Source: Coriobacteriaceae bacterium (lineage in GTDB: Bacteria; Actinomycetota; Coriobacteriia; Anaerosomatales; SLCP01). Taken from it: a stretch of DNA of 16,041 nucleotides. The notes below the pieces were generated by a model that was given only the letters and a program-made list of their open reading frames with translations, ran no database searches and was not told the DNA's origin. The stretch lies in assembly GCA_003563465.1 (NCBI GenBank), contig PWVH01000151.1, positions 1 to 16,041 on the forward strand, in the 5' to 3' direction. Below are positions 6,382 to 13,773 of the stretch, in pieces (the stretch's first letter is position 1; each line of letters starts with the position of its first letter). The translations under genes and the position numbers were made by a program.

Positions 6382-7719
6382 ATGATTCCGCGCTATTCAC
6401 GCCCGGAGATGGCTCGCATCTGGGAACTCGAGAACAAGTTCGAGATCTGGAAGGAGATCGAGGTACTGGCCTGCGAAGCACAGGCCGAACTAGGTGTCGT
6501 TCCCGCCGAAGACGTGGCGACGATCCGCGAGAAGGCGGGCTTCGATGTCGAGCGCATCCACGAGATCGAGCGCGAGACCAACCACGATGTCATCGCCTTC
6601 CTCACCAACGTGGCCGAGCATATCGACGAGGGCATCCCCGAAGGAGACCCCCGGCCGTCGCGCTGGGTTCATCACGGCATGACGTCGAGCGACCTCGGTG
6701 ACACGGCTCTGTGCTACCAGATGACCCAAGCAGTGGACATCCTGATGGCGGACGTACTTCGCCTGGGTTCGATATGCAAGCGCAGGGCTCTCGAGACGCG
6801 CGACATGCTCTGCGTGGGACGCACTCACGGCATTCATGCCGAGCCGATGACGATGGGCATGAAGTTCGGCCGATGGGTGTGGGCTTGGCGCCGCGCGCTG
6901 GACCGCCTCGAGCGGACGCGTGAGGTCGTCGCCGTCGGCGCGATCAGCGGGGCTGTGGGAAGCTACTCCAACATAGACCCGTTCGTCGAGACCTATGTCT
7001 GCGAGAAGCTCGGCTTGATTCCCGAGCCGCTTTCGTCCCAGGTGCTTCCGCGCGACCGTCACGCGCAATACCTAGCCGTGCTTGCGACAGTTGCGGCGAC
7101 CGCCGAGGAGGTAGCCACCGAGATTCGTGCGCTGCAGCGCACCGACACGCTCGAAGTCGAAGAGCCGTTCACATCAGGTCAGAGGGGTTCTTCGGCGATG
7201 CCTCACAAGCGCAACCCGATAACTGCCGAACGCGTGTGCGGACTGGCGCGCATCGTCAAGGCCAATGCGCAGGTTGGGTTCGACAACGTTGCGCTCTGGC
7301 ACGAGCGGGACATCAGCCATTCGAGTGCCGAGCGCGTGGTGCTCGCCGACAGCTCCATAGCACTCGACTACCTGCTGACCAAGCTCGAGTGGGTTCTCGA
7401 CGGACTCGTCCTCTACCCGGAGAACATGAGGGCCAACCTGGAAAGGACTCGCGGTCTGATCTATTCGTCGCGCGCGCTGCTTGCTCTTGTAGGTGCAGGA
7501 GTGCCTCGCGAGGATGCCTACGCGATCGTGCAGCGCAATGCGATGTCCGTCTGGGACGACATACAGCAGGCCAGAAGCGGCCCAAGCTACCGGGAGCGCC
7601 TTGAGGGAGATCCGGAGTTCGAAATATGCACCGAGGAGCTTGACGTCATATTCGACCCGCGAGGGTTTCTCTCGCACGCCGGCGTGCTGTTCGACCGGCT
7701 CGAGGAGTGCGAGTTCTAA
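6382..7719 (+). CDS. purB: Adenylosuccinate lyase
   Basis: PurB acts twice in purine synthesis, releasing fumarate from SAICAR and from adenylosuccinate. The 445-residue protein belongs to the fumarase/aspartase superfamily. Visible motifs are TSSDLGDTA (101-109), GRTHGIHAEP (146-155, with the catalytic His at about 149) and the mobile-loop signature GSSAMPHKRNP (269-279, carrying the catalytic Ser). The signature and the early TSSD place it with PurB rather than argininosuccinate lyase. The ATG at 6382 follows a strong GGAGGAG. It has no other purine genes around it and is divergent from an ABC exporter, so it seems to be transcribed alone. Its stop TAA interlocks with the stop TAG of the convergent citrate synthase gene (7716-7719), leaving no space for an intergenic terminator. 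Confidence 0.97.
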   Translation: MIPRYSRPEMARIWELENKFEIWKEIEVLACEAQAELGVVPAEDVATIREKAGFDVERIHEIERETNHDVIAFLTNVAEHIDEGIPEGDPRPSRWVHHGMTSSDLGDTALCYQMTQAVDILMADVLRLGSICKRRALETRDMLCVGRTHGIHAEPMTMGMKFGRWVWAWRRALDRLERTREVVAVGAISGAVGSYSNIDPFVETYVCEKLGLIPEPLSSQVLPRDRHAQYLAVLATVAATAEEVATEIRALQRTDTLEVEEPFTSGQRGSSAMPHKRNPITAERVCGLARIVKANAQVGFDNVALWHERDISHSSAERVVLADSSIALDYLLTKLEWVLDGLVLYPENMRANLERTRGLIYSSRALLALVGAGVPREDAYAIVQRNAMSVWDDIQQARSGPSYRERLEGDPEFEICTEELDVIFDPRGFLSHAGVLFDRLEECEF

Positions 7720-9089
7720 GGCCTCCACCTGTCCTTCATCGCCACGTAGTCCCGGCGAGGCGCGATGCTCTTGTATGCGGGTCGGATGATCTTGCCGGCG
7801 TTGACGATCTCCTCGACTCGGTGGGCGCACCACCCGACGATGCGGGAGACGGCGAACAGGGGCGTGAACAGCTCTGGCGGCATGTCCAAGAGCCTGTAGA
7901 CGAATCCGGAGTAGAAGTCCACGTTGGCGCTGACGCCCTTATAGACCTTTCGCATCTTACCGATAGCTGCTGGAGCGATCTCTTCGACTCTCTCGTAGAG
8001 ACGATATTCCTCTTGGAGCCCCTTCTCGTCGGCCAGCATGTTCGCGTACCGTCTGAGAATCAGCGTTCTCGGATCCGAGATCGAATACACGGGATGTCCC
8101 ATGCCGTATATCAGTCCCGAGCGGTCGAACGCCTCTTTCTTCAGCACTCGCAAGAGGTACTCCTCGATTTCCGAGTCGTCCTCCCAGTCGCGCACCTCAG
8201 TCTTCAACTCCTCGAACATCTGGGCGGCTTTGATGCTCGCTCCGCCATGCCGGGGCCCCTTCAGCGAGCCGAGACAGGCTGCGATCGTCGCGTAAGTGTC
8301 CGTGCCGCTGGATGAGACCACGTGAGCGGTGAAAGAGGAGTTGTTTCCTCCGCCATGCTCCGCCTGAAGTACGAGGGTCAGATCCAAGACCATCGCCTCG
8401 AGTTCGGAGAAGCGGCTGTCCGGTCTCAGCATGTGCAGAATGCTTTCAGCGGTGGACAGGTCGGGTGCGGGGTCGTGTATCACGAGGCTCTTGTTGTGAC
8501 GGTGATGGATGCAAGCGTGATATGCGTATACGGCCAGGGCGGGGAATGCAGCGATCAGTTGCAAACTTTGCCGCAGAGTGTTCTTGGTCGAAGTGTCGTC
8601 GGGATTCTCGTCGAGCACGTAGAGCGCGAGCACGCTTCGGGCCATCGCGTTCATGATGTCCCCGCTTGGCATCCTAAGAATCGCATCGTGAAGGAAGTAC
8701 CTGGGCAACACGCGGTCGGCGGCGAGCCGGTCCTCGAAGACCCGCAGCTCCTCTCTGTCCGGCAGGTCGCCGAAGAGGAGCAGGTAGCAGGTCTCCTCGA
8801 AACCGTAGCGTTCCTCGGCGATGAATCCTTCGACAAGAGAGGTGACGTCTATTCCTCGGTATACGAGTTCTCCAGGAGCCGGTACCAACACGTCACCTTC
8901 TGCGACGGCCCCAACCACGTCTCCGATTCTCGTCAGGCCAGCCAGCACGCCTTTCCCGGACAGATCGCGCAAACCGCGCTTGACGTCGTATTCCGCATAC
9001 AGCGCGGGGTCGACCAGGCTGTTTCCCTCGACCAGGCGGCTCCATCGCTCCAGCAATGCGTCTGTTGCGGTCTGCTTCACGTCGTCCAT
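7716..9089 (-). CDS. Citrate synthase
   Basis: Condenses oxaloacetate with acetyl-CoA to citrate; in an anaerobe this probably feeds 2-oxoglutarate and glutamate synthesis. The 457-residue protein is of the common (Si) citrate synthase family, not the HMG-CoA-lyase-like Re type. Active-site residues are visible: His245 in EHGGGNN, His281 in KGPRHGG and Asp391 in ANVDFYSG, with GHPVY at 331-335. The annotated ATG at 9089 directly abuts AAGGG (9094-9090), which is too close; the in-frame GTG at 9080 sits nine bases from the same AAGGG and may be the real start, shortening the protein by three residues. The PEP carboxylase gene two genes upstream on this strand makes its oxaloacetate. 2-Methylcitrate synthase is possible but no prp genes are nearby. 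Confidence 0.95.
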   Translation of the reverse strand: MDDVKQTATDALLERWSRLVEGNSLVDPALYAEYDVKRGLRDLSGKGVLAGLTRIGDVVGAVAEGDVLVPAPGELVYRGIDVTSLVEGFIAEERYGFEETCYLLLFGDLPDREELRVFEDRLAADRVLPRYFLHDAILRMPSGDIMNAMARSVLALYVLDENPDDTSTKNTLRQSLQLIAAFPALAVYAYHACIHHRHNKSLVIHDPAPDLSTAESILHMLRPDSRFSELEAMVLDLTLVLQAEHGGGNNSSFTAHVVSSSGTDTYATIAACLGSLKGPRHGGASIKAAQMFEELKTEVRDWEDDSEIEEYLLRVLKKEAFDRSGLIYGMGHPVYSISDPRTLILRRYANMLADEKGLQEEYRLYERVEEIAPAAIGKMRKVYKGVSANVDFYSGFVYRLLDMPPELFTPLFAVSRIVGWCAHRVEEIVNAGKIIRPAYKSIAPRRDYVAMKDRWRP

Positions 9090-9096
9090 CCCTTCA

Positions 9097-9128
9097 CCCA
9101 GGAATCTTCGAACCCAGGAATGTTCTCG
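9097..9128. repeat. 16-bp tandem direct repeat in the citrate synthase leader
   Basis: On the plus strand two adjacent 16-base units both begin CCCAGGAAT (9097-9105 and 9113-9121) and agree at 12 of 16 positions. Read on the coding strand the units end ATTCCTGGG and lie between the likely promoter and the citrate synthase start. They could be paired operator sites for a regulator of citrate synthesis, or a simple duplication. The repeat itself is directly seen; the function is inference. Confidence 0.6.
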
Positions 9129-9141
9129 AGTCGGAAAACCG

Positions 9142-9147
9142 ATTGTA
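9142..9147 (-). promoter_or_regulatory. Candidate -10 element for citrate synthase
   Basis: Read on the minus strand these bases are TACAAT, five of six to the sigma70 -10 consensus, 53 bases before the annotated ATG. The -35 at 17-bp spacing would be TGAACT, a poor match, so an activator may be needed. Transcription would begin near 9135, placing the 16-bp tandem repeat wholly in the leader. Confidence 0.4.
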
Positions 9148-9167
9148 GCGTAGCAGGCACGGCAAGT

Positions 9168-9809
9168 TCAGGGCTGATCGCCCAAGGTGCGGTCGAGCCA
9201 ATCACGAGTCAGCCGCGAGACCTCCTCTAGCGCACCGGGTTCCTCGAACAGGTGGGTCGCACCGGCGACGATCTCCAGGTGGGCGATTTCCTCCGGCATC
9301 GCTTCGAGAGCTTGTCTGTTGAGCCCGAGGACCACGTCGTCTGCACCACCGACCACGAGCAATGTGGGGACCGAGACCCTGGGGAGCGCATCGGTGGCCA
9401 GGTCCGGCCGGCCGCCGCGGGAGACCACGCTCTTTACCGAGTCAGGCAGTTCCACGGCCGCTCTGAGTGCAGCGGCGGCCCCGGTGCTCGCACCGAACAG
9501 TCCGAGCGGCAGACCAGACGCTGCAGGCTGTCCTACCAGCCATCGGCACGCGCCTACGAGCCTGCGCGTCAGCATATCGATGTCGAACCGGTTCTCGTAG
9601 CGAAGGTCTTCGTCCGGGGTCAGCAGGTCGAAGAGCAGCGTACCGAAGCGGCCCGTCTCGCGCAGGTAGTCCGCCACCGCCACATTTCGCGGACTGTGCC
9701 TGCTAGAGCCCGCGCCGTGCGCGAACACCACCACTCCTTGCGCGGCATCGGGCAGCTTGAGGGTGGCTTCGAGAGTCACGCCCTCTATCGGGATCGCCGT
9801 CTCTGTCAT
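9168..9809 (-). CDS. Alpha/beta hydrolase (dienelactone-hydrolase-like)
   Basis: A 213-residue soluble alpha/beta hydrolase. The oxyanion-region phrase FAHGAGSSRHSPRN, the nucleophile elbow GASTG (Ser about 108), the acid in VGGADD (about 157) and the His in AGATHLF (about 186) give a complete Ser-Asp-His triad. The FAHGAGSSRHSPRN...LLFDLLT pattern is that of the hydrolase half of proteins fused to a phosphoribosyltransferase in many bacteria; here that half is absent. The substrate is unknown. An ATG at 9815 is only three bases from the ribosome site GAGGAG (9824-9819), whereas the ATG at 9809 is nine bases away, so I use 9809. It lies between the PEP carboxylase and citrate synthase genes, 55 and 78 bases from them, and may share the PEP carboxylase transcript. 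Confidence 0.88.
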   Translation of the reverse strand: MTETAIPIEGVTLEATLKLPDAAQGVVVFAHGAGSSRHSPRNVAVADYLRETGRFGTLLFDLLTPDEDLRYENRFDIDMLTRRLVGACRWLVGQPAASGLPLGLFGASTGAAAALRAAVELPDSVKSVVSRGGRPDLATDALPRVSVPTLLVVGGADDVVLGLNRQALEAMPEEIAHLEIVAGATHLFEEPGALEEVSRLTRDWLDRTLGDQP

Positions 9810-9820
9810 GATCATCGACT

Positions 9821-9842
9821 CCTCGACCTGACCTCGATCTGA
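9821..9842. repeat. 11-bp tandem direct repeat upstream of the hydrolase gene
   Basis: Two adjacent copies, CCTCGACCTGA and CCTCGATCTGA, differ at one base. In addition GACTCCTCG occurs at 9817-9825 and 9841-9849, so the ribosome-binding segment GAGGAG of the hydrolase is present twice on the minus strand. Only the copy next to the ATG is well placed. A small slippage duplication is the simplest reading. Confidence 0.55.
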
Positions 9843-9864
9843 CTCCTCGGCCCGGTTCCTCGGC

Positions 9865-11331
9865 TTAGCCCAAGAACTTCCGCAGACTGGCTGCGCTCAC
9901 GACGAGTTCATCGAGAAGCGAGGTTTCGCCGCCCTCGAGGGCCTTAGCGGTTCTGCGCACCATGTCCAGATGCCCCTCGTCCGTCTCGAAGGCGATTCCG
10001 AGCCGATCTACGGCCTCACGGGCCCCCTTCGGCATGAAAGGCGAGTCCAGGTCGGAGAATCGCAGCGCGTCGGCCAGGTCGTCTGCGAAGTTCGTGTAGG
10101 CATCGCGCAAAAACGCCGCGTCATCTGCGGTCAATGCGGAAAGCCCGAGCAGCTCGGGGGGTACGCCGAGAGAGTACAGGGCCGAAGTGAACGAGATTGC
10201 GCGGGGAAGGCGAACCCCGCTCACGCTGCGGGAATAGCCGAAGAGGCCTATGTGGAGCTTGCGCTTGCGCCGGCTCGGCACGTGGGCGGCCATCGCGTTG
10301 ACGGCTTCAGCGAGCGGCAGCACCTCGCTCTCGTAGGCCGCGGACACTCGGTCGATCACGTCGATGCAGCGTTCTTCATCTACGGGCTGCACGTCGGTGG
10401 GCTCACGCTGACGCAGCCAATCGATGGCGCCTACGACGTCGGGAGAAGGGTGGTCGTACTTGAAGGCTGACTGGATGGTGAAGGTGTAGACGCTCGGGTA
10501 CTCCTCGGCGACGCGTGTAACCGTGCCAGGCCGGAAGTTGCCTCGGAACGGTGCCGAGCCGATACCGAGTATCGGGAAGATGCGCACGCCCGTGCGAGAC
10601 TCCATTTCCGTCAGGCGGACCAGGGCGACCTTGTTGAGCAGGACAGCCGCAACAACTCCATAGTTCATGGCGGGGTCCGAGCGCGCCAGGAACACTCGCT
10701 GGTGCTCGATATCCTTGTCCTTGAGGTAGGCCTCGGTGATCACCGCGGCATCGAGCATGTTCGTGCGGTCTTCGAACAGCGGAATCACATCGATACTCGC
10801 GGGACGGAACTCGCCGATCCATTCGGCCACCGACAGGTCACCGGGGCAGAAGGGAAGCTGCTGACGGCCCACGATGAAATCGCGATAGTAGCGCCAGATG
10901 CGATCGAGGCACTTGGCCGAGGAGGTCATAGGCAGGATGACCTCGCAGATCGGAGCGATGTCTTCGTCGTAGAAGAGTCGTGCCGCGTCGTAGGAGCGCG
11001 GAATCGACTCTAGGGTCTCGAGCAGTATCTTCGCTTCTGCGCGCTCGACCGTAGGATTGGGAACCCGCAACGTCAAGCGCACTTCGCGGCCGAGGACGTG
11101 CTCCCGGAAGTAGGCTTCGTAGCGCGAGAGCAGCTTCTTGACTACGAAGGTGTCGACTTCCTTGCCTTCGACGTCCCACATCTGTTCGTCACATCCCAGA
11201 TGCGAGTAGGCATAGTAGGCCTCTCTGACCTCGTCCTCCCCGCCGAAGTCCGCATGTTCGGCGAAGAAAGGCAAAGTCACGTTGTCGGGGTGCTGCGTGC
11301 TCATGCAGCGCGGGACGCGGTAGTCAGTCAT
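9865..11331 (-). CDS. ppcA: Phosphoenolpyruvate carboxylase, archaeal type
   Basis: Carboxylates PEP with bicarbonate to oxaloacetate, refilling intermediates for citrate and aspartate synthesis. At 488 residues it is about half the size of the classical PEPC and fits the archaeal-type family, which also occurs in some anaerobic bacteria. Family motifs are MSTQHPDN (10-17), DEQMWDVEGKEVD (48-60), ILPMTSS, FLARSDPAMNYG, LGIGSAPFRGNFRP and IQSAFKYD. Members of this family are known for little control by acetyl-CoA and weaker aspartate inhibition than the long form. The ATG at 11331 is preceded by GAGGGG with nine bases between; ATG at codon 10 has no ribosome site. It is the first gene of the minus-strand run with the hydrolase and citrate synthase and is divergent from the protease gene. 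Confidence 0.95.
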   Translation of the reverse strand: MTDYRVPRCMSTQHPDNVTLPFFAEHADFGGEDEVREAYYAYSHLGCDEQMWDVEGKEVDTFVVKKLLSRYEAYFREHVLGREVRLTLRVPNPTVERAEAKILLETLESIPRSYDAARLFYDEDIAPICEVILPMTSSAKCLDRIWRYYRDFIVGRQQLPFCPGDLSVAEWIGEFRPASIDVIPLFEDRTNMLDAAVITEAYLKDKDIEHQRVFLARSDPAMNYGVVAAVLLNKVALVRLTEMESRTGVRIFPILGIGSAPFRGNFRPGTVTRVAEEYPSVYTFTIQSAFKYDHPSPDVVGAIDWLRQREPTDVQPVDEERCIDVIDRVSAAYESEVLPLAEAVNAMAAHVPSRRKRKLHIGLFGYSRSVSGVRLPRAISFTSALYSLGVPPELLGLSALTADDAAFLRDAYTNFADDLADALRFSDLDSPFMPKGAREAVDRLGIAFETDEGHLDMVRRTAKALEGGETSLLDELVVSAASLRKFLG

Positions 11332-11458
11332 CGATTCCGTCCCCTCGGTGTGCCTTCAGGCTCTGCACTGCTCGTACCCAAGAATGACATCGCTACACAG
11401 CGCGCATCCCGTTCGCTCGCTATGATGTGATTCGAGACCTGCTACAGGAGGTTGAGGC
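11332..11458. promoter_or_regulatory. Divergent spacer between ppcA and the protease gene
   Basis: This 127-bp spacer serves both directions. On the plus strand TATGAT (11421-11426) is a good -10 element 33 bases before the protease ATG, although the sequence 17 bases further up is not -35-like. The protease ribosome site AGGAGG (11446-11451) is ideal, seven bases from the ATG. No clear minus-strand promoter for ppcA was found. No hairpin or riboswitch-like fold was evident. Confidence 0.4.
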
Positions 11459-12451
11459 ATGCGAGACATCCAGCCAGCGAGTGCCGCGCTCGAGCAGGCG
11501 CGGGAGGAGCTGTTGGGCCGCCCTAACGTGGTAGCGACGGGCATAGGCTTCAAGGAAGTCGCCGGTTCCCGTACAGAAGAGATCGGCATCGTTTGCTCGG
11601 TCGAGCGCAAGGTCCCGGCCTCTGAACTGTCAGAGCGCGAAATAGTACCTCGGGCGGTCGCAGGCGTGCCTACGGACGTGGTCGCTACGGGTCCTTTGCG
11701 CGCTCTCGCCGTGCATCGCGAGCGACATCGGCCATCGCCGGGCGGTGTGAGCATCGGGCACTACGAGGTGACCGCCGGCACCCTGGGCTGCGTGGTTCGC
11801 AGAGGTGAAGAGCGCTTCATCCTCTCCAACAATCATGTGCTCGCGAACACAAACCAGGGAGCTGTCGGGGATCCGATAGTTCAGCCCGGGCCCTACGATG
11901 GCGGGATCCGTGCCGATGACACGATAGCCGTCCTCGAAGAGTTCGTCCCGATAGAGATGCTCGAGGCCGAAAGCACGTGTGCGACCGCGCGGGGCATTGC
12001 GGCGATGCTCAACTCCCTGGCGCTGATCGTGGGCAGTGAGGCGCGAATCAAGACCGTGAGCACGCGGATCGTGGAGAACCTTGTTGATGCCGCGCTTGCG
12101 CGGCCGCTGGCAGACAATCTGCTCGCCGACGAGATACTTCGATTAGGGGTGGTCGCCGGTCACGGCATGGCCGAACTCGGTATGGAGATCCGCAAGTCAG
12201 GGCGCACTACCGGTGTCACCACAGGCGATATCTTGCAGGTTAACGTCACTGCGGATGTGAGGATGGGCGAGCGCATGGCCCGCTTCACAGACCAGTTCAT
12301 GGCAGGAGCGATGAGCCAGGGCGGCGACAGCGGCTCTTTGGTGCTGGATAAAGAAAGCCGGGCAGTGGGTCTGCTCTTTGCGGGCAGCGAGACGACTACC
12401 GTCTGTAACCGTATCGAGCACGTGCACGCCCTCTTGAATGTCGGATCCTAA
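11459..12451 (+). CDS. Nal1-like trypsin-fold serine protease with N-terminal GIG domain
   Basis: A 330-residue protein with two parts. Residues 22-80 form a small domain with the pattern NVVATGIGFK...EIGIVCSVERK...VPRAVAGVPTDVVATGPL. Residues 95-330 carry a chymotrypsin-type fold: IGHYEVTAGTLGCVV, then His126 in ILSNNHVLA, Asp210 in LVDAALA, and Ser291 in QGGDSGS, an intact catalytic triad in the arrangement of the Nal1-like trypsin family. There is no signal peptide or membrane segment, so it should act in the cytoplasm, unusual for this fold in bacteria, though family members share it. The ATG at 11459 has AGGAGG seven bases upstream. Twelve bases downstream begins a small gene whose product resembles the N-terminal domain. 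Substrate unknown; the N-domain may be a propeptide-like or regulatory unit. Confidence 0.85.
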   Translation: MRDIQPASAALEQAREELLGRPNVVATGIGFKEVAGSRTEEIGIVCSVERKVPASELSEREIVPRAVAGVPTDVVATGPLRALAVHRERHRPSPGGVSIGHYEVTAGTLGCVVRRGEERFILSNNHVLANTNQGAVGDPIVQPGPYDGGIRADDTIAVLEEFVPIEMLEAESTCATARGIAAMLNSLALIVGSEARIKTVSTRIVENLVDAALARPLADNLLADEILRLGVVAGHGMAELGMEIRKSGRTTGVTTGDILQVNVTADVRMGERMARFTDQFMAGAMSQGGDSGSLVLDKESRAVGLLFAGSETTTVCNRIEHVHALLNVGS

Positions 12452-12463
12452 GGGCAGGCAGCT

Positions 12464-12688
12464 ATGCGCCGGAAAGCTACAGAGGTCAGCCAGCGCGCCA
12501 CCCGGCTCCTGATGTCGATCGAGGGTGTCGTCTCGGTGGGGCTGGCTGCTGATGAGGACGGGGCGCCCGTGATCACCGTGGGAGTCCGGCGCTCTTCGGC
12601 ACAGATGATGCGCGTGCTGCCCGAACAGGTCGAAGGTCTGCCCGTCGAAGTGCGCGAGATCGGTGAGATAGAGTCACAAGGGCAGTAA
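12464..12688 (+). CDS. Small protein resembling the N-terminal domain of the neighbouring protease
   Basis: A 74-residue soluble protein with no assigned function. It starts with a basic amphipathic stretch (RRKATEVSQRATRLL) followed by GVVSVGLAADEDGAPVITVGVRR and VLPEQVEGLPVEVREIGEI. This order of motifs (hydrophobic VVxxG, a turn, IxxxV-R, then VP/LPxxVxGxP-x-x-V-x-x-x-G) matches residues 22-80 of the protease encoded directly upstream, although identity is low. Only 12 bases separate the genes, so they should be co-transcribed; the ribosome site is the weak AGGGCAGG overlapping the protease stop. The size, adjacency and resemblance suggest a free copy of the protease's regulatory or propeptide domain, perhaps an inhibitor or adaptor. 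This is inference; it could also be an unrelated small fold. Confidence 0.7.
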   Translation: MRRKATEVSQRATRLLMSIEGVVSVGLAADEDGAPVITVGVRRSSAQMMRVLPEQVEGLPVEVREIGEIESQGQ

Positions 12689-12806
12689 AATGGTTCGGTC
12701 TTGCGCCGGAGCGGGTATCATATATCACTCGTAGGGCATTGACTCCGATACAGCATCATCGTAGCGCGGAACGCCTGGGATCCGTGTATAGCTAGGGGGT
12801 CTACCC
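12689..12806 (+). promoter_or_regulatory. Promoter region of the activase operon
   Basis: This 118-bp spacer must start the 12807-onward operon. TTGACT (12739-12744) is a strong -35 match, but the -10 at 17 bp is TAGCGC. TATCAT (12716-12721) is a fair -10 without a good -35, and TATAGC (12787-12792) lies too close to the start. The promoter is therefore not resolved. AGGGGG (12794-12799) seven bases before the GTG is the ribosome site. No terminator hairpin for the preceding pair was seen. Confidence 0.3.
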
Positions 12807-13772
12807 GTGCAGGCCACCGTTGGACTGCCGAGATCGCTTCTCTTCTACAAGTATCACGTGCTTTGGACCTCGTTCTTCGAGGCCCTCGGTGTTACGACTG
12901 TGACGAGTCCGCCGAGCAACCGCGCGATGCTGCAGCGTGGGATAGAGCTTGCTGTGGACGAGACGTGCATACCGCTGAAGGTCTTCCTAGGACACGTGGA
13001 TGCCCTGCGGGACAAGGCCGACTACATACTGGTTCCTCGCATCGTCACGTTGGCCAAGGACGAGACAGCGTGCGTGAAGTTCCTCGGAGCCTATGACGTA
13101 GCGCGCAACTCGGTTCCGGACGTGCGTCTTCTCGAGTACAACGTCGACGTCAAGAGTGGCATCAGCGAGAAGGACGAACTGTGCAGGGTCGGGCGCATCT
13201 TCGAACGCAGCGGGCGTAGGGTCCGTCGTGCCTACGAGCACGCTAAGCGCGAGCAGCGACGTCATAACGCCGAGATCACCCTTCAGCAGGAGCAGGCACT
13301 CGAACGACCGGGTCTCAAAGTGCTCGTGGTCGGCCATGGCTACAACCTCTACGATGAGCTCCTCGGCAAGCCGATCGTGGACAACCTGAAGTCTCAAGAG
13401 GTCGAGATCGTGTGCTCCGAGCTGGCCGATACTGCTAAGGCACGCAGACTGGCCTCTCGCGTATCCACCGACATCCCATGGACTTACAACAAGGAACTTC
13501 TCGGTGCGCTGGAGCTATACCGCGAGCGCGTCGATGGAGTGGTCTTCTTGGTAACGTTTCCCTGCGGACCCGACTCGCTCATGACAGAACTCTGTATCCG
13601 GCGCATCAAAGGCCTGCCCGCGATCACGATCGTGCTTGACGAACTTCAGGGCGAGGCTGGCCTGAAGACGAGGCTCGAGAGCTTCATCGATCTCATCCGC
13701 ATGGGCAAAGACATCGGTTCGACGCAGGTGGAGGATTCCTCGAGATTGCCTCAGGGATCGGGAGTTGCCTGA
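12807..13772 (+). CDS. Acyl-CoA dehydratase activase-related protein (DUF2229/COG3580-like)
   Basis: A 321-residue protein of the family that, in many anaerobes, is the middle part of very large activase fusion proteins. The N-terminus VGLPRSLLFYKYHVLWTSFF and the phrases AVDETCIPLKVFLGHV, YILVPR, ACVKFLGAYD and FPCGPDSLMTELCIRR are characteristic. Cysteines 54, 89 and 253 are in conserved motifs and probably bind an iron-sulfur cluster; Cys126, 203 and 263 are additional. The fold is related to the beta subunit of 2-hydroxyacyl-CoA dehydratases, but no dedicated dehydratase substrate gene is present, and the reaction of this subgroup is unknown. The GTG start has AGGGGG seven bases upstream. 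The stop is one base before the ATG of the next gene, indicating coupled translation of two subunits. Confidence 0.88.
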   Translation: MQATVGLPRSLLFYKYHVLWTSFFEALGVTTVTSPPSNRAMLQRGIELAVDETCIPLKVFLGHVDALRDKADYILVPRIVTLAKDETACVKFLGAYDVARNSVPDVRLLEYNVDVKSGISEKDELCRVGRIFERSGRRVRRAYEHAKREQRRHNAEITLQQEQALERPGLKVLVVGHGYNLYDELLGKPIVDNLKSQEVEIVCSELADTAKARRLASRVSTDIPWTYNKELLGALELYRERVDGVVFLVTFPCGPDSLMTELCIRRIKGLPAITIVLDELQGEAGLKTRLESFIDLIRMGKDIGSTQVEDSSRLPQGSGVA

Positions 13773-13773
13773 G

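Noticed and set aside
8322..9230. 302-codon plus-strand frame opposite citrate synthase
   Set aside because: It is a shadow of citrate synthase, whose active-site residues are intact on the minus strand.
12690..12734. 14-codon frame right after the 74-residue gene, as a leader peptide
   Set aside because: There is no ribosome site, no run of a regulatory amino acid and no attenuator-like hairpin; it is expected by chance.
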